Source: Candidatus Binatia bacterium
Lineage (GTDB): Bacteria; Desulfobacterota; Binatia; UBA12015
Reading direction: 5' to 3'
DNA length: 64,000 nt
NCBI GenBank assembly: GCA_036563615.1
Contig: DATCMB010000023.1
Span: 248,001-312,000, forward strand
Part shown: piece after piece, positions 1 to 9,403 of the stretch
Numbering within the stretch: the stretch's first letter is position 1
Layout: each line of letters opens with the position of its first letter
Notes under the pieces: model-generated
Seen by the model: only the letters and a program-made list of their open reading frames with translations
Database searches by the model: none
Told to the model about the DNA's origin: nothing
Made by a program: the position numbers and the translations under genes

Positions 1-89
1 TAGCGACGGGCGGGGACGTCGTGCGGCGACGCCGACCCCGTGCGTCCGCGCGTCGCGGAAGACGCGCCGTTTCCGCGACGGCTCTTGCG

Positions 90-110
90 TATATTCGATA
101 TGTCGAATAT
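90..110 (+). promoter_or_regulatory. ArsR autoregulatory operator overlapping the -10 box and start codon
   Basis: Perfect inverted repeat ATATTCGA (91-98) and TCGAATAT (103-110) around a TATG spacer whose ATG (100-102) is the likely start of the ArsR gene. TATATT (90-95) is a near-consensus -10 box ending four bases before that ATG, the spacing typical of leaderless transcripts. It is also a rare AT-rich patch in a GC-rich region. No convincing -35 box is visible. ArsR-family repressors normally bind such dyads over their own promoter; autoregulation is inferred. Confidence 0.65.
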
Positions 111-555
111 TCACGAAGCCGTGGTGACGCGTCAGCGCACGCGCGCCGGGCGCGACAAGAGCCCGGCGCTCGACGACAAGCGGCTCCGCCAGGCGCTGCG
201 CGAGTTCAAGGCCGAGATCTTCCAAGCGCTGGCGCACCCGACGCGGGTCGCGATCGTCGAGCTGCTGCGCGGCGGCGAGCTCTCGGCGGGCGAGATCCTC
301 GAGCGTCTCGAGGTCGAGCAGGCGAACGCGTCGCAGCACCTCGCGGTGCTGCGCGCGAAGCGCATCGCGGTGAGCCGCAAGGAGGGCAATCAGGTCTTCT
401 ACTCGCTGCGAAACCCGCTGCTGATCGACGTGCTCGACGTCATGCGCCGCTACTTCGAGGAGGATCTCGCCGCGACGAGCGCGATGCTCGAGGGGCTCGC
501 GCAGGAGGAGCGGGTCGCGAGCGCCGCGACCGGAACGGCCGTCCGCCGTGCTTGA
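100..555 (+). CDS. ArsR/SmtB-family transcriptional regulator without cysteines
   Basis: Winged-helix ArsR repressor of about 151 residues from the ATG at 100. The motif FQALAHPTRVAIVELL, the recognition helix region NASQHLAVLRAKRIAVSRKEGNQ and YSLRN are family hallmarks. The protein contains no cysteine, and the usual metal-binding ELCVCDL segment reads ELSAGEI, so it should not sense thiophilic metals. An upstream GTG at 40 would add 20 residues but would put the operator inside the gene, so I prefer 100. It lies 12 bases before the HTH-EIIA gene and heads the Hyf-like operon. In Mycobacterium tuberculosis the ArsR-type regulator Rv0081 likewise precedes a formate-hydrogenlyase-like locus, which supports a regulatory link. 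Confidence 0.85.
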   Translation: MSNIHEAVVTRQRTRAGRDKSPALDDKRLRQALREFKAEIFQALAHPTRVAIVELLRGGELSAGEILERLEVEQANASQHLAVLRAKRIAVSRKEGNQVFYSLRNPLLIDVLDVMRRYFEEDLAATSAMLEGLAQEERVASAATGTAVRRA

Positions 556-567
556 CGCGTCCGTGAG

Positions 568-1260
568 GTGGTGGCTGTGGAGCTGAACGTTCGCGAAGCG
601 GCCCGCTTGCTGCGCGTCTCCGAGCGGCAGATCTACCGCTGGATCCACGACGAGGAGATCCCGTTCTCCCTCGTGCACGACAAGCCGCACTTCAACCGCG
701 CGGAGCTGCTCGAGTGGGCGACGCGGCGCAAGATGCCGGTCGCGGTCGACGCCTTCACGCCGTCGGGCGCGACGCGCACGAGCGCACCGGGATTGGTGGA
801 CGCGCTGCGCGCGGGGGGCGTGCACGCAAACGTCCCCGGTGACGACCGCGAGTCGGTGCTGCGCGCGGTGGTGAATCTGCTCGAGCTGCCGCCGTCGGTC
901 GACCGCGAGTTCCTCTACGAGGTGCTGCTCGCGCGCGAGGCGGCGGGCTCGACCGGGATCGGCAACGGCATCGCGATCCCGCATGTCCGCAACCCCGTCG
1001 TGCTGAACGGCGCGCCGGCCTCGATCACCGTGTGCTACCTCGCGCGCCCGATTCCGTTCGACGCGATCGACGGCCAGCCGGTGCACACGATCTTCTCGAT
1101 GATCAGCCCGACCATCGAGGGACACCTGCAGCTCCTCGCGCGGCTCTCGTGGGCGCTGCACGACGACGGCTTCAAGGCGCTGATCGCGCGGCGCGCGGAC
1201 GCGGACGCGCTGGTGCAGGAGGCGGCGCGCATCGAGGCGTCGCTGCCGGGAAAGCGCTGA
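568..1260 (+). CDS. HTH domain fused to a PTS EIIA (PtsN-like) domain
   Basis: 230 residues. The N-terminus (about 6-55) is a MerR/excisionase-type helix-turn-helix (LNVREAARLLRVSERQIYRW, then FNRAELLEWA). After a short linker, residues about 75-225 form a mannitol/nitrogen-type EIIA domain with the motif GIAIPH; His139 is the expected phospho-acceptor. Such proteins can read the phosphorylation state of a PTS(Ntr) relay, and the HTH suggests a transcriptional output. GTG starts at 568 or 571 are both possible. It sits 12 bases after the ArsR gene and 4 bases before hyfB, so it is probably part of the operon. No EI or HPr gene is in the window. The link to the membrane complex is inferred from position. 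Confidence 0.85.
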   Translation: MVAVELNVREAARLLRVSERQIYRWIHDEEIPFSLVHDKPHFNRAELLEWATRRKMPVAVDAFTPSGATRTSAPGLVDALRAGGVHANVPGDDRESVLRAVVNLLELPPSVDREFLYEVLLAREAAGSTGIGNGIAIPHVRNPVVLNGAPASITVCYLARPIPFDAIDGQPVHTIFSMISPTIEGHLQLLARLSWALHDDGFKALIARRADADALVQEAARIEASLPGKR

Positions 1261-1264
1261 GCGC

Positions 1265-3244
1265 GTGGAGCCGTTTCTCGTCTCGCTCGCGCTGCTGCTC
1301 GGCAGCGCGCTCGTCGCGTCGTTGCTCGCTCGGGCGGAGCGCGTCATGTCCGCCGTCGCCGCGGCGGGTGCGGTCGCAGGCTGCGTCGTCGGACTCGTGT
1401 TGGCGGTGCGCGTGCTGCTCGGCGCGGAGCTCGCGCCGCTCGCGCTGCCGTGGGACGTGCCGTACGGCACGCTGGCGCTCGCGCTCGATCCGCTGTCGGC
1501 GCTCTTCCTGCTGCCGCTGTTCGTGGTCGGCGCGCTCGCGGCGGTCTACGGCCGCGACTACTTGACGGCGTTCCGCGGCCGCAAGCGCCTCGCGGTGCCG
1601 AGCGTCGCGCTGAACGTGCTGCTCGCGAGCATGGCGCTCGTCGTCGCCGCGCGCGGCGTCGTGCTGTTCCTGGTCGCCTGGGAGGTGATGACGCTCGCGT
1701 CCTGGGTGCTCGTCGCCTTCGAGCACGAGGCGGCGGACGTACGGCGCGCGGGCTGGGTCTACCTGATCGCGGGCCACGCGGGCGTCGCCTGCCTGCTGCT
1801 GCTCTTCCTCCTGCTCGGACGCGAGGCGGGCAGCTTCGACTTCGCGGCGTTCGTTGCGGCGTCGTTTTCGGCCGACACCGCGACGCTGCTGTTCGCGCTC
1901 GCGGCGCTCGGCTTCGGCCTCAAGGCGGGCTTCGTGCCGCTGCACGTCTGGCTGCCCGAGGCGCACGCGGCGGCGCCGTCGCACGTCTCGGCGCTGATGT
2001 CGGGCGTGCTGGTCAAGCTCGGGCTGTACGGCTTCCTGCGCGTCTTGACGTTCCTTCCGCCCGCGCCGTGGTGGGGATCTCTGCTGATCGTGCTCGGCAC
2101 GCTCGGCGCGCTCGTCGGCATCTCGCTCGCGCTCTACCAGCGCGATCTCAAGCGCGTGCTCGCCTACTCGACGATCGAGAACGTCGGCATCGTCGTGCTC
2201 GGGATCGGCGTCGGCTACTGGGCGGCGGTGCGCGGCGACGCACACCTCGCAGCGCTCGCGGTCGCGGGCGGGCTGCTCCACCTGTGGAGCCACGCGCTGA
2301 TGAAGTCGCTCTTGTTCTTCGCGGCGGGCGGCGTGCTGCACGCGACCGGCACCAAGGACCTCGAGCGTCTCGGTGGCCTGATGAAGGTCATGCCGTACAC
2401 GGGGGCCGCGATGCTGCTCGGCGCGGTCGCGGCCGCGGCGCTGCCGCCGCTGAACGGCTTCGTCGGCGAGTGGCTGATCTACCTGGCGCTGCTCGGCTCG
2501 GGACAGGCTCCGCACGGCGTCACGCCGCTGCTGATGATCGCGGTGCTCGCGCTGGTCGGCGCGCTCGCCGCGGCGTGCTTCGTGCGCCTCGTCGGCGTGA
2601 CGCTGCTCGGCGCGCCGCGCAGCGCCGCGGCGCAGCGCGCGCACGAAGGCTCCACCTGGCTCGTCGTCCCGACGTGGCTGCTGGCGCTCACGTGCGTCGC
2701 GATCGCGCTCGTGCCGGGACGCGTGGTCGAGCTGCTGGCGCCGGGCGCGGCGCAGCTGCTCGGTTCGAGCGCTGCGTCCTTCGACGGCGCGTCCGCCGCG
2801 CTCGCGCCGCTCGCACGGGCGAACCTCGGCGTGTGGCTCGTCGTCGCGGCGCTCGGTGCGGTGTCGTTCGCGGCGCAGCGCGGAAGGATCACGCGCGAGG
2901 TCACCTGGGACTGCGGCTACGCCGCGCCGACGCCGCGCATGCAGTACACCGCGCGCTCGTTCTCCGAGACGCTGACCGAGCGTCTGCTGCCGTCGCCGCT
3001 GCGTCCGCGCTCGCGTCGGCCGGCGGCGTCGGGGCTCTTCCCGGGGCGGATGGCGTTCGCGACGGACTATGCGGATCCGTTCACGCGCGCGGTCTACGAG
3101 CCGTTCTTCGCGCGCTGGGCCGCACGCTTCGCGCGCCTGCGCTGGCTGCAGATCGGCATCCTGCAGGTCTACGTGCTGTACGTGGTCGTCGTCGTCGTTC
3201 TCGGGCTCGCGTGGATCGCGCTGCGCGGCTGGGTGCTGCAATGA
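1265..3244 (+). CDS. hyfB: Hydrogenase-4 subunit B-like proton-pumping subunit (NuoL/MrpA-type)
   Basis: 659-residue polytopic membrane protein of the complex I antiporter family. Characteristic segments include WEVMTLASW (conserved membrane glutamate), GFGLKAGFVPLHVWLPEAH (conserved lysine), LKRVLAYSTIENVG and a C-terminal TWDCGYAAPTPRMQYTA stretch that is specific for HyfB/HycC-type subunits. About 14-16 membrane helices are predicted by eye. Starts at GTG 1265, four bases after the EIIA gene; its TGA overlaps the next ATG (ATGA at 3241-3244), which indicates translational coupling. It should form part of the ion-translocating arm. Confidence 0.9.
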   Translation: MEPFLVSLALLLGSALVASLLARAERVMSAVAAAGAVAGCVVGLVLAVRVLLGAELAPLALPWDVPYGTLALALDPLSALFLLPLFVVGALAAVYGRDYLTAFRGRKRLAVPSVALNVLLASMALVVAARGVVLFLVAWEVMTLASWVLVAFEHEAADVRRAGWVYLIAGHAGVACLLLLFLLLGREAGSFDFAAFVAASFSADTATLLFALAALGFGLKAGFVPLHVWLPEAHAAAPSHVSALMSGVLVKLGLYGFLRVLTFLPPAPWWGSLLIVLGTLGALVGISLALYQRDLKRVLAYSTIENVGIVVLGIGVGYWAAVRGDAHLAALAVAGGLLHLWSHALMKSLLFFAAGGVLHATGTKDLERLGGLMKVMPYTGAAMLLGAVAAAALPPLNGFVGEWLIYLALLGSGQAPHGVTPLLMIAVLALVGALAAACFVRLVGVTLLGAPRSAAAQRAHEGSTWLVVPTWLLALTCVAIALVPGRVVELLAPGAAQLLGSSAASFDGASAALAPLARANLGVWLVVAALGAVSFAAQRGRITREVTWDCGYAAPTPRMQYTARSFSETLTERLLPSPLRPRSRRPAASGLFPGRMAFATDYADPFTRAVYEPFFARWAARFARLRWLQIGILQVYVLYVVVVVVLGLAWIALRGWVLQ

Positions 3245-4149
3245 CGGACGCGCTGCTCCAGCTCGCCGTGGTGCTGCTGCTGCCGCCGGTGCTGCTCGGC
3301 GTGATCAACAAGACCAAGGCGCTGTTCGCAGGTCGCGTCGGACCGCCGGTGCTGCAGCTCTGGTTCGACCTCGTCAAGCTCATGCGCAAGGACACCGTGC
3401 TGAGCGGGACGACGAGCTGGGTGTTCCGCGCCGGTCCGGTGGTCGGGCTCGCGACGACGCTCTTCGCCGCGCTGCTGGTCCCGATCGCGGGACGCGCGCC
3501 GCTCGTGTCGTTCGAGGGCGATCTCGTGCTGTTCGCCTACCTGCTCGGGCTCGGACGGTTCTTCACCGTCGCGGCGGCGCTCGACACCGGCTCGTCGTTC
3601 GAGGGGATGGGCGGCGCGCGCGAGGCGACGTTCGCGTGCCTCGCGGAGCCGGCGCTCTTCCTCGGGCTGCTGGCGCTCGTGCGCACGTCCGGGTCGACGT
3701 CGCTCGGCGGCATGCTCGGCGACTCGCTCGTCGCGAGCTGGTCGATCGGCGCGGCGTCGCTGGTCGCGGTCGTGGCGAGCCTGATGGTCGTGCTGCTCGC
3801 CGAGAACAGCCGCATCCCGTTCGACGATCCGAACACCCACCTCGAGCTGACGATGGTGCACGAGGCGATGGTGCTCGATCACGGCGGACCGTCGCTCGCG
3901 ATGATCCTCTACGGCGCCGCGATCAAGCTGTTCGTCATGGGCGCGATCATCGTGCGCATCGCGGTGCCGTACGAGGGCGTCGACGCGTGGTCGGGTGTCG
4001 CGGCGTTCGTCGCGGGGATGGTGCTCCTCGCGGTGGTGGTCGGCGTGGTCGAGTCGGTGATGGCGCGGCTGCGGCTGCTGCAGGTGCCGAGCCTGCTGGT
4101 CGCGGCCTGCGTGCTGTCGGGATTCGGCGTGGTGCTGCTCGGGCGCTGA
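3241..4149 (+). CDS. hyfC: Hydrogenase-4 subunit C-like membrane anchor (NuoH-type)
   Basis: 302 residues, eight or so membrane helices. Family marks are INKTKALFAGRVGPP near the N-terminus, ENSRIPFDDPNTHLELTMVHEAM in the cytoplasmic loop, and a short C-terminus. These match HycD/HyfC, the NuoH homologue that connects the peripheral redox module to the ion-pumping arm. The ATG overlaps the hyfB stop by four bases. Nothing is missing relative to family length (about 300-320). Confidence 0.9.
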   Translation: MTDALLQLAVVLLLPPVLLGVINKTKALFAGRVGPPVLQLWFDLVKLMRKDTVLSGTTSWVFRAGPVVGLATTLFAALLVPIAGRAPLVSFEGDLVLFAYLLGLGRFFTVAAALDTGSSFEGMGGAREATFACLAEPALFLGLLALVRTSGSTSLGGMLGDSLVASWSIGAASLVAVVASLMVVLLAENSRIPFDDPNTHLELTMVHEAMVLDHGGPSLAMILYGAAIKLFVMGAIIVRIAVPYEGVDAWSGVAAFVAGMVLLAVVVGVVESVMARLRLLQVPSLLVAACVLSGFGVVLLGR

Positions 4150-4158
4150 GAGCGAGAG

Positions 4159-4800
4159 ATGACGCAAGCCGTAGACTCCCTGCTGGTTGTCGTCCTGCTG
4201 CTGAACTTCGCGATCCTCGGCACGAGCAGGCTGAAGGCGGTGATCGAGCGCTCCGCCGCGCAGGGCGTCGTGCTCGGCGCGCTGGTCGTGCTGGTGCACG
4301 GCGGGCTCGGGCTCAAGACGGCGATCGTCGCCGGCGCCACGGTGCTGATCAAAGGCCTCCTCATCCCGATGCTGCTGCAGCGCGCGATGCGCGACGCCGA
4401 GATCCGCCGCGAGATCGAGCCGCTCATCGGCTACGTCGCTTCGCTCGTGCTGGGCGCGCTCGCGACCGGCGCCGCGCTGCTCTTCGCCCGCGCGCTGCCG
4501 CTCGCGCCCGGTCACGTCGGCTCGCTGCTCGTCCCGACGTCGCTCGCGACCGTGCTGACGGGCTTCATCGTCGTCTGCACGCGGCGCAAGGCGATCAGCC
4601 AGGTGGTCGGCTACCTCGTGCTCGAGAACGGCATCTTCGTGATGGGGCTGTCGCTCCTCGACGCCATGCCCTTCCTCGTCGAGCTGGGCGTGCTGCTCGA
4701 CCTGCTCGTCGGCGTGTTCGTGATCGGCATCATCATCAACCACATCAGCCGCGAGTTCTCGTCGCTCGATACCGCGCGCCTGCGCGCGCTGCGGGAGTAG
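4159..4800 (+). CDS. hyfE: Hydrogenase-4 subunit E-like membrane protein (NuoK-related)
   Basis: 213 residues with six or seven hydrophobic helices, matching HyfE/HycP-type subunits, whose C-terminal part resembles NuoK. The segment YLVLENGIFVMGL carries the conserved membrane glutamate, and GVFVIGIIINHI follows. A GAGAGCGAGAG purine run precedes the ATG, nine bases after the hyfC stop. Present in Hyf and Ehr complexes but absent from the simplest Hyc complexes, so the complex is of the larger, pumping type. Confidence 0.85.
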   Translation: MTQAVDSLLVVVLLLNFAILGTSRLKAVIERSAAQGVVLGALVVLVHGGLGLKTAIVAGATVLIKGLLIPMLLQRAMRDAEIRREIEPLIGYVASLVLGALATGAALLFARALPLAPGHVGSLLVPTSLATVLTGFIVVCTRRKAISQVVGYLVLENGIFVMGLSLLDAMPFLVELGVLLDLLVGVFVIGIIINHISREFSSLDTARLRALRE

Positions 4801-4803
4801 CGG

Positions 4804-6233
<1,430 letters not shown>

Positions 6234-6237
<4 letters not shown>

Positions 6238-7757
6238 CCGCAGCGCTCGTCCTGCACAACGGCGTCGCGACGTCGCGCGACGCGGTGCCGCGCCTCGAGC
6301 TCGACGCGTTCCGCAGATCTGTGATTGACGGAACGACGAGCGGAAGGCGGCTCGCCGCGCTGTTCGCGGTGCCGGAAGGATCCGGGCTCGAGCTCTACGT
6401 CGTGCTCGCCGACGACGAGCAAGGGACGCTCGAGGCGGCGCGCACCCTGCTCGCGACGGACGCGTACCCTGCGCTCACTCCGGAGTGCACGCAGGCGCAC
6501 CTCTTCGAGCGCGCGCTCGCCGAGCAGTGGGGCGTCGTCCCGGTCGGCCATCCGTGGCTGCAGCCGGTGCGCTTCCAGCCGCCGCGGCGCGGCGACGGCG
6601 GCTCGCGGAACCGTCGCGCGGACGGCGCGTCGCGCGCGCTCGTCGGAGTCATCGAGCCCCACCGCGTCGAGGGCGAGGAGATCCACGAGGTCGCGGTCGG
6701 ACCGGTGCACGCGGGCGTCATCGAGCCCGGACACTTCCGCTTCCAGTGCCACGGCGAGAACGTCTTCCAGCTCGACGTCTCGCTCGGCTACCAGCACCGC
6801 GGCGTCGCGCGCGCGCTCGTCGGCGGACCCGACAAGCGCACGATCCACTACATGGAGACGCTCGCCGGCGACACCACCGTCGGCCACGCGCTCGCGTACT
6901 GCCAGGCGATCGAGGCGCTCGCCGAGACGCGCGTCCCGCCGCGGGCGCACGCGCTGCGCGCGATCGCGCTCGAGCTCGAGCGGCTCGCGAACCACACGGG
7001 CGACCTGGGTGCGCTCGCGGGCGACGTCGGCTTCCTGCCGACGGCGTCGTACTGCGGGCGTCTGCGCGGCGAGTTCCTGAACGCGACGGCGCTGCTCTGC
7101 GGGAGCCGCCTCGGGCGCGGCCTCGTGCGTTCCGGCGGCGTCGGCTTCGACGTCGATGCGGCGCTCGCCGCGCAGGTGCTCGAGCGCGTCGAGGCCGCGT
7201 GGCGCGACCTCGTCCCGGCGGTGGATCTGCTGTGGGAGACGGCGTCCGTGACGGGACGCTTCGAGACCACCGGACGTGTCGACGCCGAGGTCGCGCGCGA
7301 GCTCGGGCTCGTCGGTCTCGCGGCGCGCGCCTGCGGGCTGCGCCGTGACGTCCGCACGACGCACCCGACCGGCATGTACCAGTTCGTCCACCTGCCGATC
7401 GCGACCTGGGAGTCGGGCGACGTGTTCGCGCGCGCCTTCGTGCGCTGGCTCGAGATCGAGCGCTCGGTGGAGTTCGTGCGCACGCAGCTGCGGACGCTGC
7501 GCAGCGGGGTCGCGCGCGTCGCGCCGTCCGCGCTGCGTCCCGACGCCTTCTGTGTGTCGCTGGTGGAAGGGTGGCGGGGCGAGATCTGCCACGTCGCGCT
7601 GACCGACGCGCAGGGACGCTTCGCGGCCTACGAGGTCGTCGACCCGTCGTTCCACAACTGGAGCGCGCTTTCGATGGCGCTGCGCGGCCAGCAGATCTCC
7701 GACTTCCCGCTCTGCAACAAGAGCTTCAACCTGTCCTACTGCGGACACGACCTTTAG
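6234..7757 (+). CDS. hyfG: Hydrogenase large-subunit-like protein (NuoCD fusion) lacking Ni ligands
   Basis: 507 residues from GTG 6234, overlapping the hyfF stop. An N-terminal NuoC-like part (about 25-130) is followed by a NuoD/hydrogenase large-subunit domain: EGEEIHEVAVGPVHAGVIEPGHFRF is conserved, and HALAYCQAIE and LELERLANHTGD follow. In true [NiFe] enzymes two CxxC pairs hold the metal. Here the first pair reads A211-G-D-T214 and the C-terminal DPCxxC reads D470-P-S-F-H-N475, so all four ligands are absent and hydrogen chemistry is excluded. This places the complex with energy-converting-hydrogenase-related (Ehr) systems. No maturation protease or hyp genes are nearby, which agrees. 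The substrate is unknown. Confidence 0.88.
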
Positions 7758-7764
7758 ATTGACG

Positions 7765-8541
7765 ATGCTCGACCTCCTCGCCACCCGGCTGCGCCAGGGC
7801 CACCGCACGGCGCGCTATCCCGCCGAGCCTCCGACGCTGCCGGAGCGCTTCCGCGGCGCGCCGCTGCTCGACGCGAGCAAGTGCGCGGACGGCTGCCGCG
7901 CGTGCGTCGAAGCGTGCCCGACGGACGCGATCGCCGCGGACGCGGGCGCGCTGCAGGTCGACCTCGGACGGTGCCTGTTCTGCGTCGATTGCGCGCAGGC
8001 CTGCCCCGAGGGCGCGATCGCCTACACGCGCGAGCACCGTCTCGCCGTGCGTCGCCGCGAGGACCTCGTCGTGCGCGGGGCGTTCGAGCCGCGCGCGAAG
8101 GCGCTCGACGAGCGCATGCGCAAGCTCTTCGGACGCTCGCTCAAGCTGCGCGTGGTGAGCGCCGGCGGCTGCAACGGCTGTGAGGCGGAGGTCAACGTGC
8201 TCGGCACCGTGGTCTTCGATCTCGCACGCTTCGGCATCCAGTACGTCGCCTCGCCGCGCCACGCCGACGGCCTGCTGATCACCGGCCCCGTCACCGACAA
8301 CATGAAGCTCGCGCTCGAGAAGACCTACGCCGCGGTGCCGCCGCCGAAGATCGTGATCGCGACCGGCGCGTGCGCGATCTCGGGCGGTCCGTACGTCGGT
8401 CATCCCGAGGCGCACGACGGCGCGAGCTCGGTGGTGCCGGTCGACCTCTACATCCCCGGCTGCCCGCCGCATCCGTACACGATCCTCGACGGGCTGCTCG
8501 GCCTCCTCGGGCGTCTCGAGGAAGGCCGTCGGCGCGCCTGA
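7765..8541 (+). CDS. 2x[4Fe-4S] ferredoxin fused to NuoB-like small subunit
   Basis: 258 residues from ATG 7765 (an in-frame TTG at 7759 is less likely). Residues 36-90 carry two cluster motifs, C40-x3-C44-x2-C47-x3-C51P and C70-x2-C73-x2-C76-x3-C80P, equivalent to HyfH/NuoI; the first has one extra residue between its first two cysteines. Residues 125-255 are HyfI/NuoB-like with C136, C139, C203 and C233 for the proximal cluster. One polypeptide thus carries the whole electron wire to the large subunit, whereas enterobacterial Hyf uses two. Last gene of the operon, seven bases after hyfG. The electron donor or acceptor is probably ferredoxin, by inference. Confidence 0.88.
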   Translation: MLDLLATRLRQGHRTARYPAEPPTLPERFRGAPLLDASKCADGCRACVEACPTDAIAADAGALQVDLGRCLFCVDCAQACPEGAIAYTREHRLAVRRREDLVVRGAFEPRAKALDERMRKLFGRSLKLRVVSAGGCNGCEAEVNVLGTVVFDLARFGIQYVASPRHADGLLITGPVTDNMKLALEKTYAAVPPPKIVIATGACAISGGPYVGHPEAHDGASSVVPVDLYIPGCPPHPYTILDGLLGLLGRLEEGRRRA

Positions 8542-8550
8542 GCGCGCTCA
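8539..8550. other. Palindrome containing both stop codons of convergent genes
   Basis: TGAGCGCGCTCA is a perfect 12-bp palindrome. Its first TGA ends the ferredoxin-NuoB gene and its last TCA is the stop of pssA on the other strand, so the genes meet with six bases between stops. It could act as a very short bidirectional hairpin, but no T-tract is present and the role is speculative. Confidence 0.5.
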
Positions 8551-9213
8551 CGGCTTCGGGATGCGCAGCGTCTTCGAGATCATGGCGCTGCCGCTCACCG
8601 CGTACAGCAGCACCAGCGGGTGGAACGTGCCGCCCAGGATGCGGAGGCGGCCGAGCGGCAGCGCGTCGTCGATGCGGCCGAGCCAGGTCAGCACGGCGAG
8701 CAGCGCGACCAGCACGACGCTCGTGGGGATCGGCGTGCCCTCGTAGTACTTGACCTTGCCGCTCTCGTCGGCGAGCGCCTCCGCGGTCACGTTGTAGCGC
8801 GCGAGGCGCGACAGGCCGCAGCTCACGAAGTAGACCAGCACCACCGCGTCCCAGGCGCCGCGCAGGCCGACCGCGAAGCCCAGCACCGCCGGCGCGACGC
8901 CGAACGAGATCAGGTCGGCGAGCGAGTCGAGCTCGCGGCCGAGCGGCGACGAGCGGTGGCGCCAGCGCGCGACGCGGCCGTCGAGGAAGTCGAGCAGCAT
9001 CGCGATCGGCGGCAGCGCGAACGCGAGCCACAGGATGCGGTGGTCGCGCGTGTCCATGTACTGCAGCGTCGCCAAGATCGAGCCGGTGCCGGCGAAGCCG
9101 TTCGACAGCGTGATCAGATCCGCGAGCGAGAAGTCGCGGATCATCGAGAAGTGGCGGGGCTTGTTGTCGGGGCGCTCCACGCAGGTGGCTCCATGCCACA
9201 CTCCGCGCGGCAT
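8548..9213 (-). CDS. pssA: CDP-diacylglycerol-serine O-phosphatidyltransferase
   Basis: Membrane CDP-alcohol phosphotransferase of about 221 residues, making phosphatidylserine from CDP-diacylglycerol and serine. The signature D-x2-D-G-x2-A-R-x8-G-x3-D-x3-D is complete, within DFLDGRVARWRH and GRELDSLADLISFG. The N-terminal KPRHFSMIRDFSLADLITLSNG is typical of the subclass II PssA group, which favours the start at 9213 over the later ATG at 9144; neither has a clear ribosome-binding site. Five to six membrane helices follow. Convergent with the Hyf-like operon; no psd gene is adjacent. Confidence 0.85.
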   Translation of the reverse strand: MPRGVWHGATCVERPDNKPRHFSMIRDFSLADLITLSNGFAGTGSILATLQYMDTRDHRILWLAFALPPIAMLLDFLDGRVARWRHRSSPLGRELDSLADLISFGVAPAVLGFAVGLRGAWDAVVLVYFVSCGLSRLARYNVTAEALADESGKVKYYEGTPIPTSVVLVALLAVLTWLGRIDDALPLGRLRILGGTFHPLVLLYAVSGSAMISKTLRIPKP

Positions 9214-9292
9214 GGCGAAGGCGCGAGCGCGTGGCGCGTGGCCGCGCGCGACCGTCGGACCGACGAGCGACCGGCGGAAGCGCGCGCGACCG

Positions 9293-9336
9293 AAAAACGC
9301 TGCGGGCGACGGCGTCACCTCCGCCGTCGCCCGCAG
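9293..9336 (-). terminator. Rho-independent terminator of the ompA-like gene
   Basis: Perfect 15-bp stem formed by CTGCGGGCGACGGCG (9300-9314) and its complement (9322-9336) with a seven-base loop. Read on the minus strand it is followed within three bases by TTTTT (9297-9293). It lies 68 bases downstream of the OmpA-family stop codon. It is the only hairpin I found here with a clear T-tract. Confidence 0.85.
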
Positions 9337-9403
9337 GTCGACTACGCCGCTCGCCGCCCGTGCGCTTGGCGCACGGGGTCGACGAAGCGGGCTCGGATCT
9401 CCG

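Noticed and set aside
1172-3241. Very long minus-strand reading frames opposite the hyf genes (and many others, e.g. 14523-17687 plus strand)
   Set aside because: They are Arg/Ala/Pro-rich, lack domains and oppose genes with clear families. Long antisense frames are expected in DNA of this GC content.
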